Shown piece by piece: positions 48,242-61,283 of a stretch of DNA of 64,000 nt; the stretch's first letter is position 1; each line of letters opens with the position of its first letter. A model generated the notes under the pieces. It made no database searches. It was not told where the DNA came from and was given only the letters and a program-made list of their open reading frames with translations. Both the position numbers and the translations under genes were made by a program. The stretch is from Comamonadaceae bacterium OTU4NAUVB1 (GTDB lineage Bacteria > Pseudomonadota > Gammaproteobacteria > Burkholderiales > Burkholderiaceae_C), in contig CP099605.1 of the NCBI GenBank assembly GCA_024372625.1, positions 1,364,001-1,428,000 on the forward strand, given 5' to 3'.

Positions 48242-49216
48242 ATGTCGCACCGTCACCTGAAATTCATCGCCGGCACGTTCGCGCTGGCCGCACTGGCCGG
48301 CCCCGCGCTGGCCCAGGGCTATCCGAACAAGCCGATCGAACTGCAGGTGCCGTTCGCCCCCGGCGGCACCACCGACATCGTCGCGCGCATCATTTCCGAG
48401 CCGCTGGGCAAGTCGCTCGGACAGAGCGTGATCGTGGTCAACAAGCCCGGCGGCGGCGGCATCGTCGGCGCGGCCGAGACCGCGCGCGCGACACCCGACG
48501 GCTACAAGCTGGGCATCGCCACGGTGTCGAGCACGGCGGCCAACCCGGCCATCAATCCCAAGGTGCCCTACGACCCGATCACCGACTTCACGCCGATCAT
48601 CAACATCGCCGCGACGCCCAACATCATCGCGGTCAACCCGAGCTTCCCGGCCAAGAACTACGCCGAGTTCGTGGCCGAGCTGAAGAAGAACCCGGGCAAG
48701 TACTCCTATGCGACCTCGGGCACGGGCGGCATCGGCCACATGCTGATGGAGCTCTACAAGAGCCTGACGACCACCTTCGTCACGCACATCCCCTACCGCG
48801 GCGCCGGCCCGGCGCTCAACGACACGGTGGCCGGCCAGGTGCCGATCATCTTCGACAACCTGCCCTCGGCGCTGCCTTTCATCAAGGCCGGCCGCCTGGT
48901 GCCGATCGTGGTGAGCGCGCCGCAGCGCGTCGCCGCGCTGCCCAACGTGCCGACCTTCAAGGAAGTCGGCCTGGAGCCGGTCAACCGCATGGCCTACTAC
49001 GGCATCCTGGGGCCGAAGGACCTGCCGCGCGAGATCGTCGACAAGATCGGCGACGCCACGCGCAAGGCCCTGGCCGACCCGGCCGTGCGTGCGCGCATCG
49101 AGGCGACCGATTCCGTGGTCGTGGCCAACACGCCCGAGCAGTTCGCCGCCCAGATCAAGGCCGAGTACGCGGTCTACAAGCAGGTCGTGGCCAAGCAGAA
49201 GCTCAAGCTCGACTGA
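48242..49216 (+). CDS. Bug-family tripartite tricarboxylate transporter substrate-binding protein
   Basis: A 324-residue periplasmic binding protein of the Bug (BugT/TctC) family. The signal peptide ends PALAQG, followed by the family motif YPNKPIELQVPFAPGGTTDI. Other blocks are VVNKPGGGGIVGAAE, SYATSGTGGIGHMLMELYK and HIPYRGAGPALNDTVAGQVP. Ligands of this large family are mostly carboxylates or amino acids; not predictable here. There is no adjacent TctA/TctB gene. A terminator-like hairpin follows. Confidence 0.93.
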   Translation: MSHRHLKFIAGTFALAALAGPALAQGYPNKPIELQVPFAPGGTTDIVARIISEPLGKSLGQSVIVVNKPGGGGIVGAAETARATPDGYKLGIATVSSTAANPAINPKVPYDPITDFTPIINIAATPNIIAVNPSFPAKNYAEFVAELKKNPGKYSYATSGTGGIGHMLMELYKSLTTTFVTHIPYRGAGPALNDTVAGQVPIIFDNLPSALPFIKAGRLVPIVVSAPQRVAALPNVPTFKEVGLEPVNRMAYYGILGPKDLPREIVDKIGDATRKALADPAVRARIEATDSVVVANTPEQFAAQIKAEYAVYKQVVAKQKLKLD

Positions 49217-49254
49217 CCGTCCGGCGCCCCGCGACCCCGGGCCGTCCCCGCCGA

Positions 49255-49280
49255 GAAGCCGCCCCGCCGAGGGCGGCTTC
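49255..49280 (+). terminator. Terminator-like hairpin after the first Bug gene
   Basis: GAAGCCGCCC (49255-49264) pairs perfectly with GGGCGGCTTC (49271-49280) around a six-base loop, followed by GCTCGTTT. The U-tract is weak, but the stem is strong and lies 39 bases after the stop. Confidence 0.6.
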
Positions 49281-49303
49281 GCTCGTTTGGTATCTTGCTC
49301 GTC

Positions 49304-50254
49304 GTGCCCCACACCTCATCCGCCACCCCTGCCGTTCCCCGCGCTCCCGACACGCCCGAGATCGACGAGTTCATCGACGCGCTCTGGCTGGAGGACGGGC
49401 TGTCCAAGAACACCCTGGCGGCCTACCGGCGCGACCTCGCGGTGTTCACGCAATGGCTGGCGGCCGAGCGCGGCACCACGCTCGCGGCCGCCGGCGAGGG
49501 CGACCTGCAGGCCTACATGGGCGCGCGTCTGCTCGACAAGGAGAAGAACGGCAAGCCCGGCAAGGCCACCTCCGCCAACCGGCGCCTGACGGTGTTCAAG
49601 CGCTACTACCGATGGGCCCTGCGCGAGCGCCGCATCGCAACCGATCCGACGCTGCGCCTGCTGCCGGCCAAGCAGGCCGCGCGCTCGGTCAAGACGATGA
49701 CCGAGAAGCAGGTCGTCGATCTGCTGGAGGCTCCCGACACCGGCACCACGCTGGGGCTGCGCGACCGCGCGATGCTGGAGCTGATGTACGCGAGCGGCCT
49801 GCGCGTGAGCGAACTGGTCGCCCTGCGCGTCTTTGAGCTGAGCCTGAACGACGGCGTGCTGCGCGTCACCGGCAAGGGCGACAAGGAGCGCCTGGTGCCG
49901 TTCGGCGGCGAGGCGCGGCGCTGGATCGAGCGCTACATGGCCGAGTCCCGCCCGGCGATCCTCGGCGCGCGCCAGACCTCCGATTTGTTCGTCACCTCGC
50001 GCGGCGCCGGCATGACGCGCGTGATGTTCTGGATGATCGTCAAGAAGTACGCGACCGTGGCCGGCATCCACTCGCACCTGTCGCCGCACACGCTGCGCCA
50101 CGCCTTCGCGACCCACCTCCTCAACCACGGCGTCGACCTGCGCGCCGTGCAGCTGCTGCTGGGACACGCGGACATCTCGACCACCACGATCTACACGCAC
50201 GTGGCGCGCGAGCGGCTCAAGCAGATCCACGGGCAGCACCATCCCAGGGGTTAG
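49304..50254 (+). CDS. xerD: Tyrosine recombinase XerD
   Basis: A 316-residue tyrosine recombinase that resolves chromosome dimers at dif with XerC. The catalytic residues are visible: Arg in ASGLRVSELV, Lys in TGKGDKERLV, His-x-x-Arg in HTLRHAFATHLL, His in LLGHADISTTTIYTHV with its Tyr. The N-terminal core-binding domain is present (LWLEDGLSKNTLAAYRRDL). GTG 49304 is chosen; a TTG three codons upstream is also possible. It is isolated between two Bug genes, with no nearby phage or integron genes, and the full length and context favour XerD over a mobile integrase. Confidence 0.88.
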   Translation: MPHTSSATPAVPRAPDTPEIDEFIDALWLEDGLSKNTLAAYRRDLAVFTQWLAAERGTTLAAAGEGDLQAYMGARLLDKEKNGKPGKATSANRRLTVFKRYYRWALRERRIATDPTLRLLPAKQAARSVKTMTEKQVVDLLEAPDTGTTLGLRDRAMLELMYASGLRVSELVALRVFELSLNDGVLRVTGKGDKERLVPFGGEARRWIERYMAESRPAILGARQTSDLFVTSRGAGMTRVMFWMIVKKYATVAGIHSHLSPHTLRHAFATHLLNHGVDLRAVQLLLGHADISTTTIYTHVARERLKQIHGQHHPRG

Positions 50255-50315
50255 CACGCGGGAGACCGGGTGCCGGCATCCCGATAATCGCGGCTCCGAA
50301 CCAACCGTCCGAGCC

Positions 50316-51281
50316 ATGAAACCAAGCAGATTCTGGAGCGCGCTGGCGCTGGTCGCGGCGACCGGCCTGGCCGCCGCGCAGGGCTATCCTTCGAAGCCCA
50401 TCCGCATGATCGTGGGCTTTCCGCCGGGGGGCGGCATCGACTTCGCGGCGCGCACCGTCCAGGTGCCGATGCAGGAGGCGCTCAAGGGCACGATCGTCAT
50501 CGACTACCGGCCCGGCGCGAGCGGGATGATCGCGGCGACCGAACTCGCGCGCCAGCCGGCCGACGGCTACACGCTGCTGCTGGCCAACACCGGGCCCTTC
50601 GCCATCGCGCCCTACCTGCAGTCCAAGCCGCCCTACGATCCGATCAGGCAGTTCACCTACGTCGGCCAGATCAGCCAGGGCAGCTACATCGCCGTGACGC
50701 GGCCCGACCATCCCGCCCGGGATCTCAAGGAGTTCGTCGCCTGGGCCCGGAACCAGCCCGGCAAGGTCAACTTCGCCTCCGGGGGCAACGGGACCTCGAC
50801 GCACCTCAACGGCGAGCTGATGAACCAGGTGACGGGGCTCGACATGACGCACGTGCCCTACAAGGGCAGCGCGCCGGCCGTGCAGGACCTGATCGGCGGC
50901 CAGACGCAGATCCTGATCGACGCGGGCAGCGTGCTGCTGCCGCAGCTCAAGGGCGGCAAGCTCAAGGCGCTGGCCGTGACCGGGCCGAAGCGCGATCCCG
51001 AACTGCCCGGCGTCCCGACCGTGGCGGAACTCGGTCTGGCGGGCATGGAATCCGTCGGCTTCCAGGGCATCGTCGGCCCGGCGGGCATGCCCCGGGACGT
51101 GGTCGATCGCATCGCGGGCGAACTGGCGAAGGCGCTGGCGCAGCCCGACATCAAGGCGCGTTTCGCCGCGGCGGGCGCGGAGGTGCATCCCTCGGGTCCG
51201 GCCGAGTTCGCCGCCTTCGTGAAGGCCGACAGCGAGAAATGGTCCCGGTTGATCCGGGAGCGGAAACTGCAGCTGGACTGA
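50316..51281 (+). CDS. Bug-family tripartite tricarboxylate transporter substrate-binding protein
   Basis: A 321-residue periplasmic binding protein of the Bug family, second in the window. The signal peptide ends TGLAAAQG, then YPSKPIRMIVGFPPGGGIDFAAR. Family blocks are DYRPGASGMIAATELAR, NFASGGNGTSTHLNGELM and HVPYKGSAPAVQDLIGGQTQ. It is only distantly similar to the one at 48242, so ligands probably differ. A GATAAT at 50283-50288 may be a -10 element. No membrane components are near. Confidence 0.92.
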   Translation: MKPSRFWSALALVAATGLAAAQGYPSKPIRMIVGFPPGGGIDFAARTVQVPMQEALKGTIVIDYRPGASGMIAATELARQPADGYTLLLANTGPFAIAPYLQSKPPYDPIRQFTYVGQISQGSYIAVTRPDHPARDLKEFVAWARNQPGKVNFASGGNGTSTHLNGELMNQVTGLDMTHVPYKGSAPAVQDLIGGQTQILIDAGSVLLPQLKGGKLKALAVTGPKRDPELPGVPTVAELGLAGMESVGFQGIVGPAGMPRDVVDRIAGELAKALAQPDIKARFAAAGAEVHPSGPAEFAAFVKADSEKWSRLIRERKLQLD

Positions 51282-51326
51282 GGTCGGTGCCCGGACGTGT
51301 CGGCCTTGCCGGTCCCGGCGGCGGCT

Positions 51327-52178
51327 TCAGCGCGAGGGCGACGGATCTTCCAGCGCCAGCTCGCGCAATTCCTCGGCGGTGAAGCCCGCGCGTGCCCGCG
51401 CCTCGAGGTTGAAGGGCGCCCGCAACCTGGGCGCCTCGTGCCGGCGGTAGAGCACCCGGTAGTGCGCGACCGGGTCGATGCCGTCGCGCTCGCACAGCCA
51501 GCGATACCAGCGGTTGCCGATGGCCACGTGGCCGACCTCGTCGCGCAGGATGACGTCCAGGATGGCGACGGCGGCCAGCGCGTCCGGTGCGTTCGCGCGC
51601 CGCAGCTTGGCCTGGATCAGCGGCGTGGCGTCGAGCCCGCGCGCCTCCAGCGTGCGCGGCACCAGCGCCATGCGGGCGGTCGCGTCGTCCCGGGTCTTCT
51701 CGCACATCGCCCACAGGCCGTCGTGGCCGGGGAAGTCGCCGTAGTCGTGGCCCAGGGTGCGCAGGTGGTCGCGCAGCAGCGTGAAGTGCAGCGCTTCCTC
51801 GTCGGCCACGCGCAGCCAGTCGCGGTAGTAGGCCTCGGGCAGGCCGTCGTAGCGCCACGCCGCGTCCAGGGCCAGGTTGACGGCGTTGAATTCGATGTGG
51901 CAGATGGCGTGGACCAGGACGGCGCGGCCGGCGGCGGTGAAGGGCGAGCGCTGCGCGACGGCGGTGGCCGGCACGCGCAGCGGGCGCTCGGGGCGGCCGG
52001 GCACGCCGAGGTCGTCGCCCGGCACGCGCACCGGCGTCGCGAGGGTGGAAGCGGCGTCCGGACCGGCGCGGCCGACGGGATCGCCCAGGACCCGCGCGGC
52101 CAGTTCGCGCGTGGCGGCCATCTTGGCGTCGGGATCGGTCAGGCGCAGGGCGGCGAGGGCGCCGAGACGGGGGTGCAT
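51327..52178 (-). CDS. DUF455 family ferritin-like protein
   Basis: A 283-residue protein of the DUF455 family, a ferritin-like four-helix fold. Metal-ligand candidates include CHIEFNAVNLALD, ADEEALHFTLLRDHL and LRDEVGHVAIGNRWY, which fit ExxH-type di-iron binding. The biochemical role is not known. ATG 52178 begins MHPRLGALAALRL; an extension of 11 codons lies in the divergent promoter region. It is divergent from the gamma-carbonic anhydrase gene across 35 bases. Confidence 0.88.
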   Translation of the reverse strand: MHPRLGALAALRLTDPDAKMAATRELAARVLGDPVGRAGPDAASTLATPVRVPGDDLGVPGRPERPLRVPATAVAQRSPFTAAGRAVLVHAICHIEFNAVNLALDAAWRYDGLPEAYYRDWLRVADEEALHFTLLRDHLRTLGHDYGDFPGHDGLWAMCEKTRDDATARMALVPRTLEARGLDATPLIQAKLRRANAPDALAAVAILDVILRDEVGHVAIGNRWYRWLCERDGIDPVAHYRVLYRRHEAPRLRAPFNLEARARAGFTAEELRELALEDPSPSR

Positions 52179-52181
52179 CCC

Positions 52182-52191
52182 TACAATTCTA
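52182..52191. promoter_or_regulatory. Overlapping divergent -10 elements
   Basis: The sequence TACAATTCTA contains TACAAT (52182-52187) on the plus strand, 26 bases before the carbonic anhydrase ATG, and TAGAAT (52191-52186) on the minus strand, close to the DUF455 start. Both match -10 consensus at five of six bases. No clear -35 is present on either side, and a minus-strand transcript starting here would be nearly leaderless. Confidence 0.35.
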
Positions 52192-52213
52192 GTTTTGACG
52201 ATCGGAGACAACG

Positions 52214-52741
52214 ATGGCTCTCTATGAACTCGACGGCGTCGCCCCGCGGCTCGCCGATGGCGCCTGGGTCGCCGACAGCGCGCAGGTGATCGGCCGTGTC
52301 GTGCTCGGCGAGAACGCCAGCGTCTGGTTCGGCGCCGTGCTGCGCGGCGACAACGAGGCCCTGACCATCGGCCGCGACACCAACGTGCAGGACGGCTCGG
52401 TGCTGCATTCGGACATGGGCAGCCCGCTGACCCTGGGCGAGGGCGTGACGGTCGGCCACCAGGTCATGCTGCACGGCTGCACCGTGGGCGACAACTCGCT
52501 CATCGGCATCCAGGCGGTGATCTTGAACAAGGCGCGCATCGGCCGCAACTCGATCGTGGGCGCCGGCGCGGTGGTGACCGAAGGCAAGGAATTCCCCGAC
52601 AACTCGCTGATCATCGGCGCGCCGGCCAAGTTGGTGCGCGTGCTCGACGAGGAGGCCGCCGTCAAGCTGCGCGAGAGCGCCCGTCACTACGTGGAGAACG
52701 CCCACCGCTACGCCCAGGGGTTGCGCAAGATCTCCGACTGA
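52214..52741 (+). CDS. Gamma-class carbonic anhydrase family protein
   Basis: A 175-residue left-handed beta-helix protein of the gamma-carbonic anhydrase type (YrdA/CaiE-like). The zinc His residues lie in [10 protein letters not shown] and [10 protein letters not shown]. The hexapeptide-repeat pattern ([41 protein letters not shown]) runs through the middle and a C-terminal helix follows. Many members lack measurable carbonic anhydrase activity. The gene is followed after 11 bases by hslO and is probably cotranscribed. Confidence 0.93.
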   Translation: MALYELDGVAPRLADGAWVADSAQVIGRVVLGENASVWFGAVLRGDNEALTIGRDTNVQDGSVLHSDMGSPLTLGEGVTVGHQVMLHGCTVGDNSLIGIQAVILNKARIGRNSIVGAGAVVTEGKEFPDNSLIIGAPAKLVRVLDEEAAVKLRESARHYVENAHRYAQGLRKISD

Positions 52742-52752
52742 GAAAGAACGAC

Positions 52753-53751
52753 GTGAGCGAACTTCACAAATTCCTGTTCGACGGCCTGCCGGTGCGCGGC
52801 ATGATCGTCCGCCTGACCGATGCCTGGCAGGAGATCCTGGCGCGCCGCGCCTCCAACACCACCACCGGCGCCTACCCGCCGCCGGTGGCGGAACTGCTCG
52901 GCGAGATGACCGCGGCGGCCACGCTGATGCAGGCCAACATCAAGTTCAACGGCTCGCTGATCCTGCAGGTCTTCGGCGACGGGCCGGTGAAGGTGGTGGT
53001 GGCCGAGGTCAAGCCCGACATGAGCCTGCGCGCCACGGCCACCGTGGTCGGCGAGCTGCCGGCCGACGCCCGCCTGCCGGACATGGTCAACGTCCACAAC
53101 AAGGGACGCTGCGCCATCACGCTGGAGCCCAGGAGCCGCCTGCCCGGCCAGCAGCCCTACCAGGGCGTGGTGCCGCTGTTCGGCGACCAGGGCGAGAAGC
53201 TCGACCGCCTGAGCGACGTGCTGCAGCACTACATGCTGCAGAGCGAGCAGCTCGACACCACGCTGGTGCTGGCGGCCGACGACAAGGTGGCGGCCGGCCT
53301 GCTGATCCAGCGCCTGCCGGTCAAGGGCGAGGGCAACCTCGAGGGCACGTCGGAGCGCGACACCAACCCCGCGAACGAGGACGAGATCGGCCGCAACGAG
53401 GACTACAACCGCATCTCGATCCTGGCGTCGAGCCTGACGCGCGACGAATTGCTCACGCTCGACGTCGAGACCATCCTGCGCCGGCTCTTCTGGGAGGAGA
53501 AGCTGCTGCGTTTCGAACCGCAGACCGGCGCCGAAGGGCCGCGCTTCGTCTGCACCTGCGGGCGCGAGCGGGTCGCCAACATGATCCGCGGCCTGGGCGT
53601 GGAGGAGGCCGAGGACATCCTGGCCGAGCGCGGCGACATCGAGGTCGGCTGCGATTTCTGCGGTCGCCAGTACCGCTTCGACGCCGTGGACACGGCGCAG
53701 ATCTTCACCGCGCCGGGCGACCAGCTCCCGCCGCCCAGGACGGTGCAGTAG
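52753..53751 (+). CDS. hslO: Redox-regulated chaperone Hsp33
   Basis: A 332-residue Hsp33, a holdase activated by oxidative unfolding. The N-terminal domain starts LHKFLFDGLPVRGMIVRL and includes PYQGVVPLFGDQGEKLDRL. The C-terminal zinc centre has the expected CxC (VCTCGRERV) and CxxC (GCDFCGRQ), 33 or so residues apart. The length exceeds E. coli (292) through a ~20-residue polar insert (SERDTNPANEDEIGRNED). The start is GTG 52753, preceded by an AGAAAGAAC segment. Confidence 0.95.
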   Translation: MSELHKFLFDGLPVRGMIVRLTDAWQEILARRASNTTTGAYPPPVAELLGEMTAAATLMQANIKFNGSLILQVFGDGPVKVVVAEVKPDMSLRATATVVGELPADARLPDMVNVHNKGRCAITLEPRSRLPGQQPYQGVVPLFGDQGEKLDRLSDVLQHYMLQSEQLDTTLVLAADDKVAAGLLIQRLPVKGEGNLEGTSERDTNPANEDEIGRNEDYNRISILASSLTRDELLTLDVETILRRLFWEEKLLRFEPQTGAEGPRFVCTCGRERVANMIRGLGVEEAEDILAERGDIEVGCDFCGRQYRFDAVDTAQIFTAPGDQLPPPRTVQ

Positions 53752-53758
53752 CCGCCCG

Positions 53759-53782
53759 CCGGATGGGCGGACGCCCGTCCGG
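53759..53782. terminator. Stem-loop between convergent genes
   Basis: CCGGATGGGC (53759-53768) pairs with GCCCGTCCGG (53773-53782), with one G-T wobble and a four-base loop. It fills the gap between hslO and the convergent kinase gene, whose stop codon begins at the next base. It lacks a T run and is probably a shared bidirectional terminator. Confidence 0.45.
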
Positions 53783-54454
53783 TCAGGCCCGCCGGCCCAG
53801 CAGGTCGGTGAACATCCGGTGCTCGCAGACCGGGTCGGAGCACTTGTCGCACGACCAGCGCACCCGGCCGGATGCGCCCGCGGCCGGTGAGCCCGGTGGG
53901 GACGGGTCGGCCTGCGCCGCCAGGTTCAGGGCGTTCCAGGCGTTGGTCAGGCGTTGTGCGCCGCTGCCGTGCACGACCGAGTACGCCACGCCGGCGCGCC
54001 CGAGGGCGGCGCGCACCATCGCATCGACCGGCTCGCGCACGTGCGGGCCGTCGCGCTGCAGGCCGTCGGCCACCCAGGGCAGGTCGAGGGCCGTGAGCAA
54101 GGTCATCGCGCAGGCGCGCTGCGCCAAGAAGGCGTCGGCGTAGAGCGAGTCGTCGCGGAACAGCATGTCGCTGTAGACGGCGGTCATCAGGGCGGTGGTG
54201 TCGGCCACGACGACCCCGTGCGCGGCGGCCTGCGCGATGCGGCGCGTCTGTTCGGCGGCGATGGCGGCCTGCTCGTGCGGGCGCGGCACGCGGGCCTCGC
54301 GGTCGCACCATTCGCGCAGGTATTCCCCGACGAAGGTGGTGGCGACCCCCCGCCGCGCGAGCCGCCCGGCGATCGCCTCCGCCAGCCAGGTCTTGCCGGT
54401 GCTCTCCGCGCCCAGGACGGCGATGACGCAGCCGCGCGCGAGCGTCGGCGTCAT
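53783..54454 (-). CDS. NadR-type nicotinamide riboside kinase with C-terminal Cys cluster
   Basis: A 223-residue P-loop kinase resembling the C-terminal kinase domain of NadR, which phosphorylates nicotinamide riboside to NMN. Walker A is GAESTGKTWL near residue 16. VVVADTTALMTAVYSD and LPWVADGLQRDG match the substrate-binding parts of NadR. The NMN adenylyltransferase domain is absent. A tail not seen in E. coli NadR carries CDKCSDPVCEH (near residue 202), possibly a metal site. It overlaps pnuC by four bases (ATGA), and the pair forms an uptake-plus-kinase salvage unit. Confidence 0.88.
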   Translation of the reverse strand: MTPTLARGCVIAVLGAESTGKTWLAEAIAGRLARRGVATTFVGEYLREWCDREARVPRPHEQAAIAAEQTRRIAQAAAHGVVVADTTALMTAVYSDMLFRDDSLYADAFLAQRACAMTLLTALDLPWVADGLQRDGPHVREPVDAMVRAALGRAGVAYSVVHGSGAQRLTNAWNALNLAAQADPSPPGSPAAGASGRVRWSCDKCSDPVCEHRMFTDLLGRRA

Positions 54455-55080
54455 GCGGCGGCGATCGGCGCGCGCGCCGGCAACCGCCGGCGCCAGGCCA
54501 GGAAGCCGGCGATGCTCAACGCGATGAACACGCCGTAAAGGCCGACGGTCAGCCACAGGCCCTTGTGGATGAACAGGCCGACGCTCACCACGTTGACGGC
54601 GATCCACACCAGCCAGTTCTCGATGAACTTGCGCCCGAGCAGGAACTGTCCGACCAGGCTCAGGCCGGTGGCGAAACCGTCCCACCAGGGCACGTCGGTG
54701 TCGGTGAAACGGTGGAGGAAGAGGGAGACGGCCGGCCAGACCAGCGCGCAGGCCGCGAGGGTCCAGGCGATGCCGCGCGGCGACAGGCGCATCACGCGCA
54801 ACGCGCCGCCATCGCCACGGCGTCCGCGCAGCCATTGCAGCCAGCCCCAGAAGGCGACGAGGGCGAAGAAGATCTGCAGCGACGCATCACCGTAGATGCG
54901 CGCCTGCGAGAAGACGAAGAAATAGAGCAGCGAGCTGGCGATGGCCAGCGGCCAGCCCCAGTGGATCTCGCGCATGTTGCAGCCCACCATCACCAGCGCC
55001 AGCAGGGCAGCCGCCAGTTCGAGCCAGCTGGCCGGCGCGCCCCACAGCACGAAGGCGGGGGCCGAGAGGAAGTCCGACAT
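54451..55080 (-). CDS. pnuC: Nicotinamide riboside transporter PnuC
   Basis: A 209-residue inner membrane protein with seven predicted helices of the PnuC family. Conserved blocks include MREIHWGWPLAIASSLLYFFVFSQARIYGDASLQIFFA (cited as residues about 36-73), WQWL-type GWLQWLRG, and ENWLVWIAVNVVSVGLFIHKGLW. The substrate nicotinamide riboside is trapped inside by phosphorylation, and the next gene is a NadR-like kinase. It starts 10 bases after ftsB stops on the same strand and so may extend the eno-ftsB transcript. Confidence 0.95.
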   Translation of the reverse strand: MSDFLSAPAFVLWGAPASWLELAAALLALVMVGCNMREIHWGWPLAIASSLLYFFVFSQARIYGDASLQIFFALVAFWGWLQWLRGRRGDGGALRVMRLSPRGIAWTLAACALVWPAVSLFLHRFTDTDVPWWDGFATGLSLVGQFLLGRKFIENWLVWIAVNVVSVGLFIHKGLWLTVGLYGVFIALSIAGFLAWRRRLPARAPIAAA

Positions 55081-55090
55081 CGGATGGGCT

Positions 55091-55366
55091 TCAGCGCGTG
55101 ATCTGGACGAAGACCTCGTCGGGCCTGACCATGCCCAGTTCCTGGCGCGCGCGCTCCTCGACCATTTCCATGCCGACCTTCAGGTCGTTGACCTCGGAGG
55201 ACAGCCGGTCGTTGGCCAGGGCTGCGCGCGCGTTGGATTCCTTCTGGGCGCGCAGCTTCGCCTCGAGCTGCGCGACGTCGCGCACGCTGCCGCGACCCAT
55301 CCAGAGCTGCGACTGGAGCACCAGCAGCAGCACGACGAGAACGATCGGAACGACGCGCGAACGCAC
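55091..55366 (-). CDS. ftsB: Cell division protein FtsB
   Basis: A 91-residue bitopic protein of the FtsQBL complex. It has one N-terminal membrane helix (VVPIVLVVLLLVLQSQLW), then GSVRDVAQLEAKLRAQ and a coiled coil with LANDRLSSEVNDL, ending ARQELGMVRPDEVFVQ, which is the family's C-terminal motif. It follows eno by 28 bases, the arrangement usual in Betaproteobacteria. Confidence 0.95.
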   Translation of the reverse strand: MRSRVVPIVLVVLLLVLQSQLWMGRGSVRDVAQLEAKLRAQKESNARAALANDRLSSEVNDLKVGMEMVEERARQELGMVRPDEVFVQITR

Positions 55367-55394
55367 GGTGCCGGGCGGTCCGTGGGTCCGCGCT

Positions 55395-59610
<4,216 letters not shown>

Positions 59611-59634
59611 GGTGGGCGACTTAAACTCCCCCGC

Positions 59635-60864
59635 ATGCAAGACCTCACGGGCAAACACATCGTCCTCGGGCTCACGGGCGGCGTGGCCTGCTACAAGTCC
59701 GCCGAGCTGTGCCGGCTGTTCGTCAAGGCGGGCGCCGTCGTCCAGGTGGTGATGACCGAGGCGGCCACGCGGTTCATCACGCCGGTCACGATGCAGGCGC
59801 TGTCGGGCCGGCCGGTCTACGTCTCGCAGTGGGACGCGCGCGAAGCCAACAACATGCCGCACATCAACCTCGGGCGCGACGCCGACGCCATCGTGCTCGC
59901 GCCGTGCAGCGCCGATTTCGTCGCGCGGCTGGTCGCCGGTCGCAGCGACGAGCTGCTCAGCCTGCTGTGCCTGGCGCGCCCGGCCGAACGCGTGCCGCTG
60001 CTGATCGCGCCGGCCATGAACCGCGAGATGTGGAGCCATCCGGCCACGCGGCGCAACCTGGCGCAGGTGGCGGCCGACGGCGCGACGGTGCTGGGCGTGG
60101 GCAGCGGCGAGCAGGCCTGCGGCGAGACCGGCGACGGCCGCATGCTGGAGCCCGAGCAGCTCTTGGAGGACGTCGTCGCGTCGTTCCAGCCGAAGGTGCT
60201 GGCCGGCCAGCACGTGCTGGTGACGGCCGGACCGACCTTCGAGGCGCTCGATCCGATCCGCGGCATCACCAATCACTCGTCGGGCAAGATGGGTTTCGCC
60301 ATCGCCCGCGCCGCGCGCGAGGCCGGCGCGGAAGTCACGCTGGTGGCCGGCCCGGTGCACCTGCCCACGCCGCGCGGCGTGCGTCGCATCGACGTGACGT
60401 CGGCGCGCCAGATGCTCGACGCGACGCTCGCGCAGTCGCCCGCCGCGACGGTGTTCGTCGCCACGGCCGCCGTCGCCGACTGGCGTCCGGCGACATCGAG
60501 CGAACACAAGATCAAGAAGGACGGCAGCGGCCGGCCGCCAGTGCTGGCGTTCGCCGAGAACACCGACATCCTGGCGACCGTGGCGCAGGGCGCGCGCGCG
60601 CGGGACCGGCGCCTGTACTGCGTCGGTTTCGCGGCCGAGAGCGAACACCTCTCGGCCCACGCGCGCGCCAAGCGCGAGCGCAAGGGCATCCCGCTGCTGG
60701 TGGGCAACATCGGCCCGCTGGCCTTCGGGCAGGACGACAACAGCCTGCTGCTGGTGGACGAGCAGGGCGAGCGCGAGCTGCCTCGCGCGCCCAAGCTCGC
60801 GCTGGCGCGCGCCCTGGTGCAGGAGATCGCCGGACGCCTGCCGGCGTGGAAGGCGGGCGCATGA
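59635..60864 (+). CDS. coaBC: Bifunctional phosphopantothenoylcysteine decarboxylase/synthetase
   Basis: A 409-residue CoaBC, making 4'-phosphopantetheine from phosphopantothenate and cysteine with CTP. The flavin-binding CoaC half has [14 protein letters not shown] start ([15 protein letters not shown]), the active His in [16 protein letters not shown], and the cysteine in [13 protein letters not shown]. The CoaB half begins [25 protein letters not shown] and has AAVADWRP with KIKK. The neighbouring divergent pyrG makes the CTP it uses. The stop overlaps the next gene by four bases. Confidence 0.97.
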   Translation: MQDLTGKHIVLGLTGGVACYKSAELCRLFVKAGAVVQVVMTEAATRFITPVTMQALSGRPVYVSQWDAREANNMPHINLGRDADAIVLAPCSADFVARLVAGRSDELLSLLCLARPAERVPLLIAPAMNREMWSHPATRRNLAQVAADGATVLGVGSGEQACGETGDGRMLEPEQLLEDVVASFQPKVLAGQHVLVTAGPTFEALDPIRGITNHSSGKMGFAIARAAREAGAEVTLVAGPVHLPTPRGVRRIDVTSARQMLDATLAQSPAATVFVATAAVADWRPATSSEHKIKKDGSGRPPVLAFAENTDILATVAQGARARDRRLYCVGFAAESEHLSAHARAKRERKGIPLLVGNIGPLAFGQDDNSLLLVDEQGERELPRAPKLALARALVQEIAGRLPAWKAGA

Positions 60865-61283
60865 TCCGCGCCGACTGGGCCACGCCGCCCGATGGCGACT
60901 TCGCCCGCTACGTCGACCAGCTGATGGCGCGCGCCGCCCAGGCCCGCCTGCAGGCGTCGGGCACGCCGGTGGAGGGGTTCGACGGCGCGTCGCAGGCGCC
61001 CGGCGTGCCGTCGGTCGATCCGCGCGCGCGGCGCCCCGGCACCTTCGACCGATCGCCCGGCCGGCCGGAGGTCCCGGCGCGACCGGCCTGGACCGACGCC
61101 GTCGCGCGCGGCGTGCGGCGCTGGGCCCTGCCGGCGGGCGCGAACACCGATGTCGCTTCTGTAGGCTGGAGCGGATGGCTGCGGGAATGGGCGCGCGCGG
61201 CCGCGACCACGCCGCCGCCATCGTCCGGCGGCGCCTCCCGCCAACACGATTCCCGATTGAACCGACCACTCCGAAAGCCATGA
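60861..61283 (+). CDS. Uncharacterised 140-residue protein between coaBC and dut
   Basis: A soluble protein with no recognised domain. It starts [22 protein letters not shown], has a Pro/Arg/Gly-rich, likely disordered centre, and then a Trp-containing segment ([26 protein letters not shown]) and a Pro/Ser-rich end. ATG overlaps the coaBC stop and its own stop overlaps the dut ATG, both four-base ATGA overlaps, so it is embedded in a coupled operon. That position supports a real gene although codon and composition evidence alone would be modest. Confidence 0.68.
   Translation: MIRADWATPPDGDFARYVDQLMARAAQARLQASGTPVEGFDGASQAPGVPSVDPRARRPGTFDRSPGRPEVPARPAWTDAVARGVRRWALPAGANTDVASVGWSGWLREWARAAATTPPPSSGGASRQHDSRLNRPLRKP

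Noticed and set aside
49304..50254. XerD gene as a phage or integron integrase
   Set aside because: No attachment repeats, phage genes or gene cassettes are nearby, and the tRNA is 48 kb away. Sequence and length fit the housekeeping recombinase.
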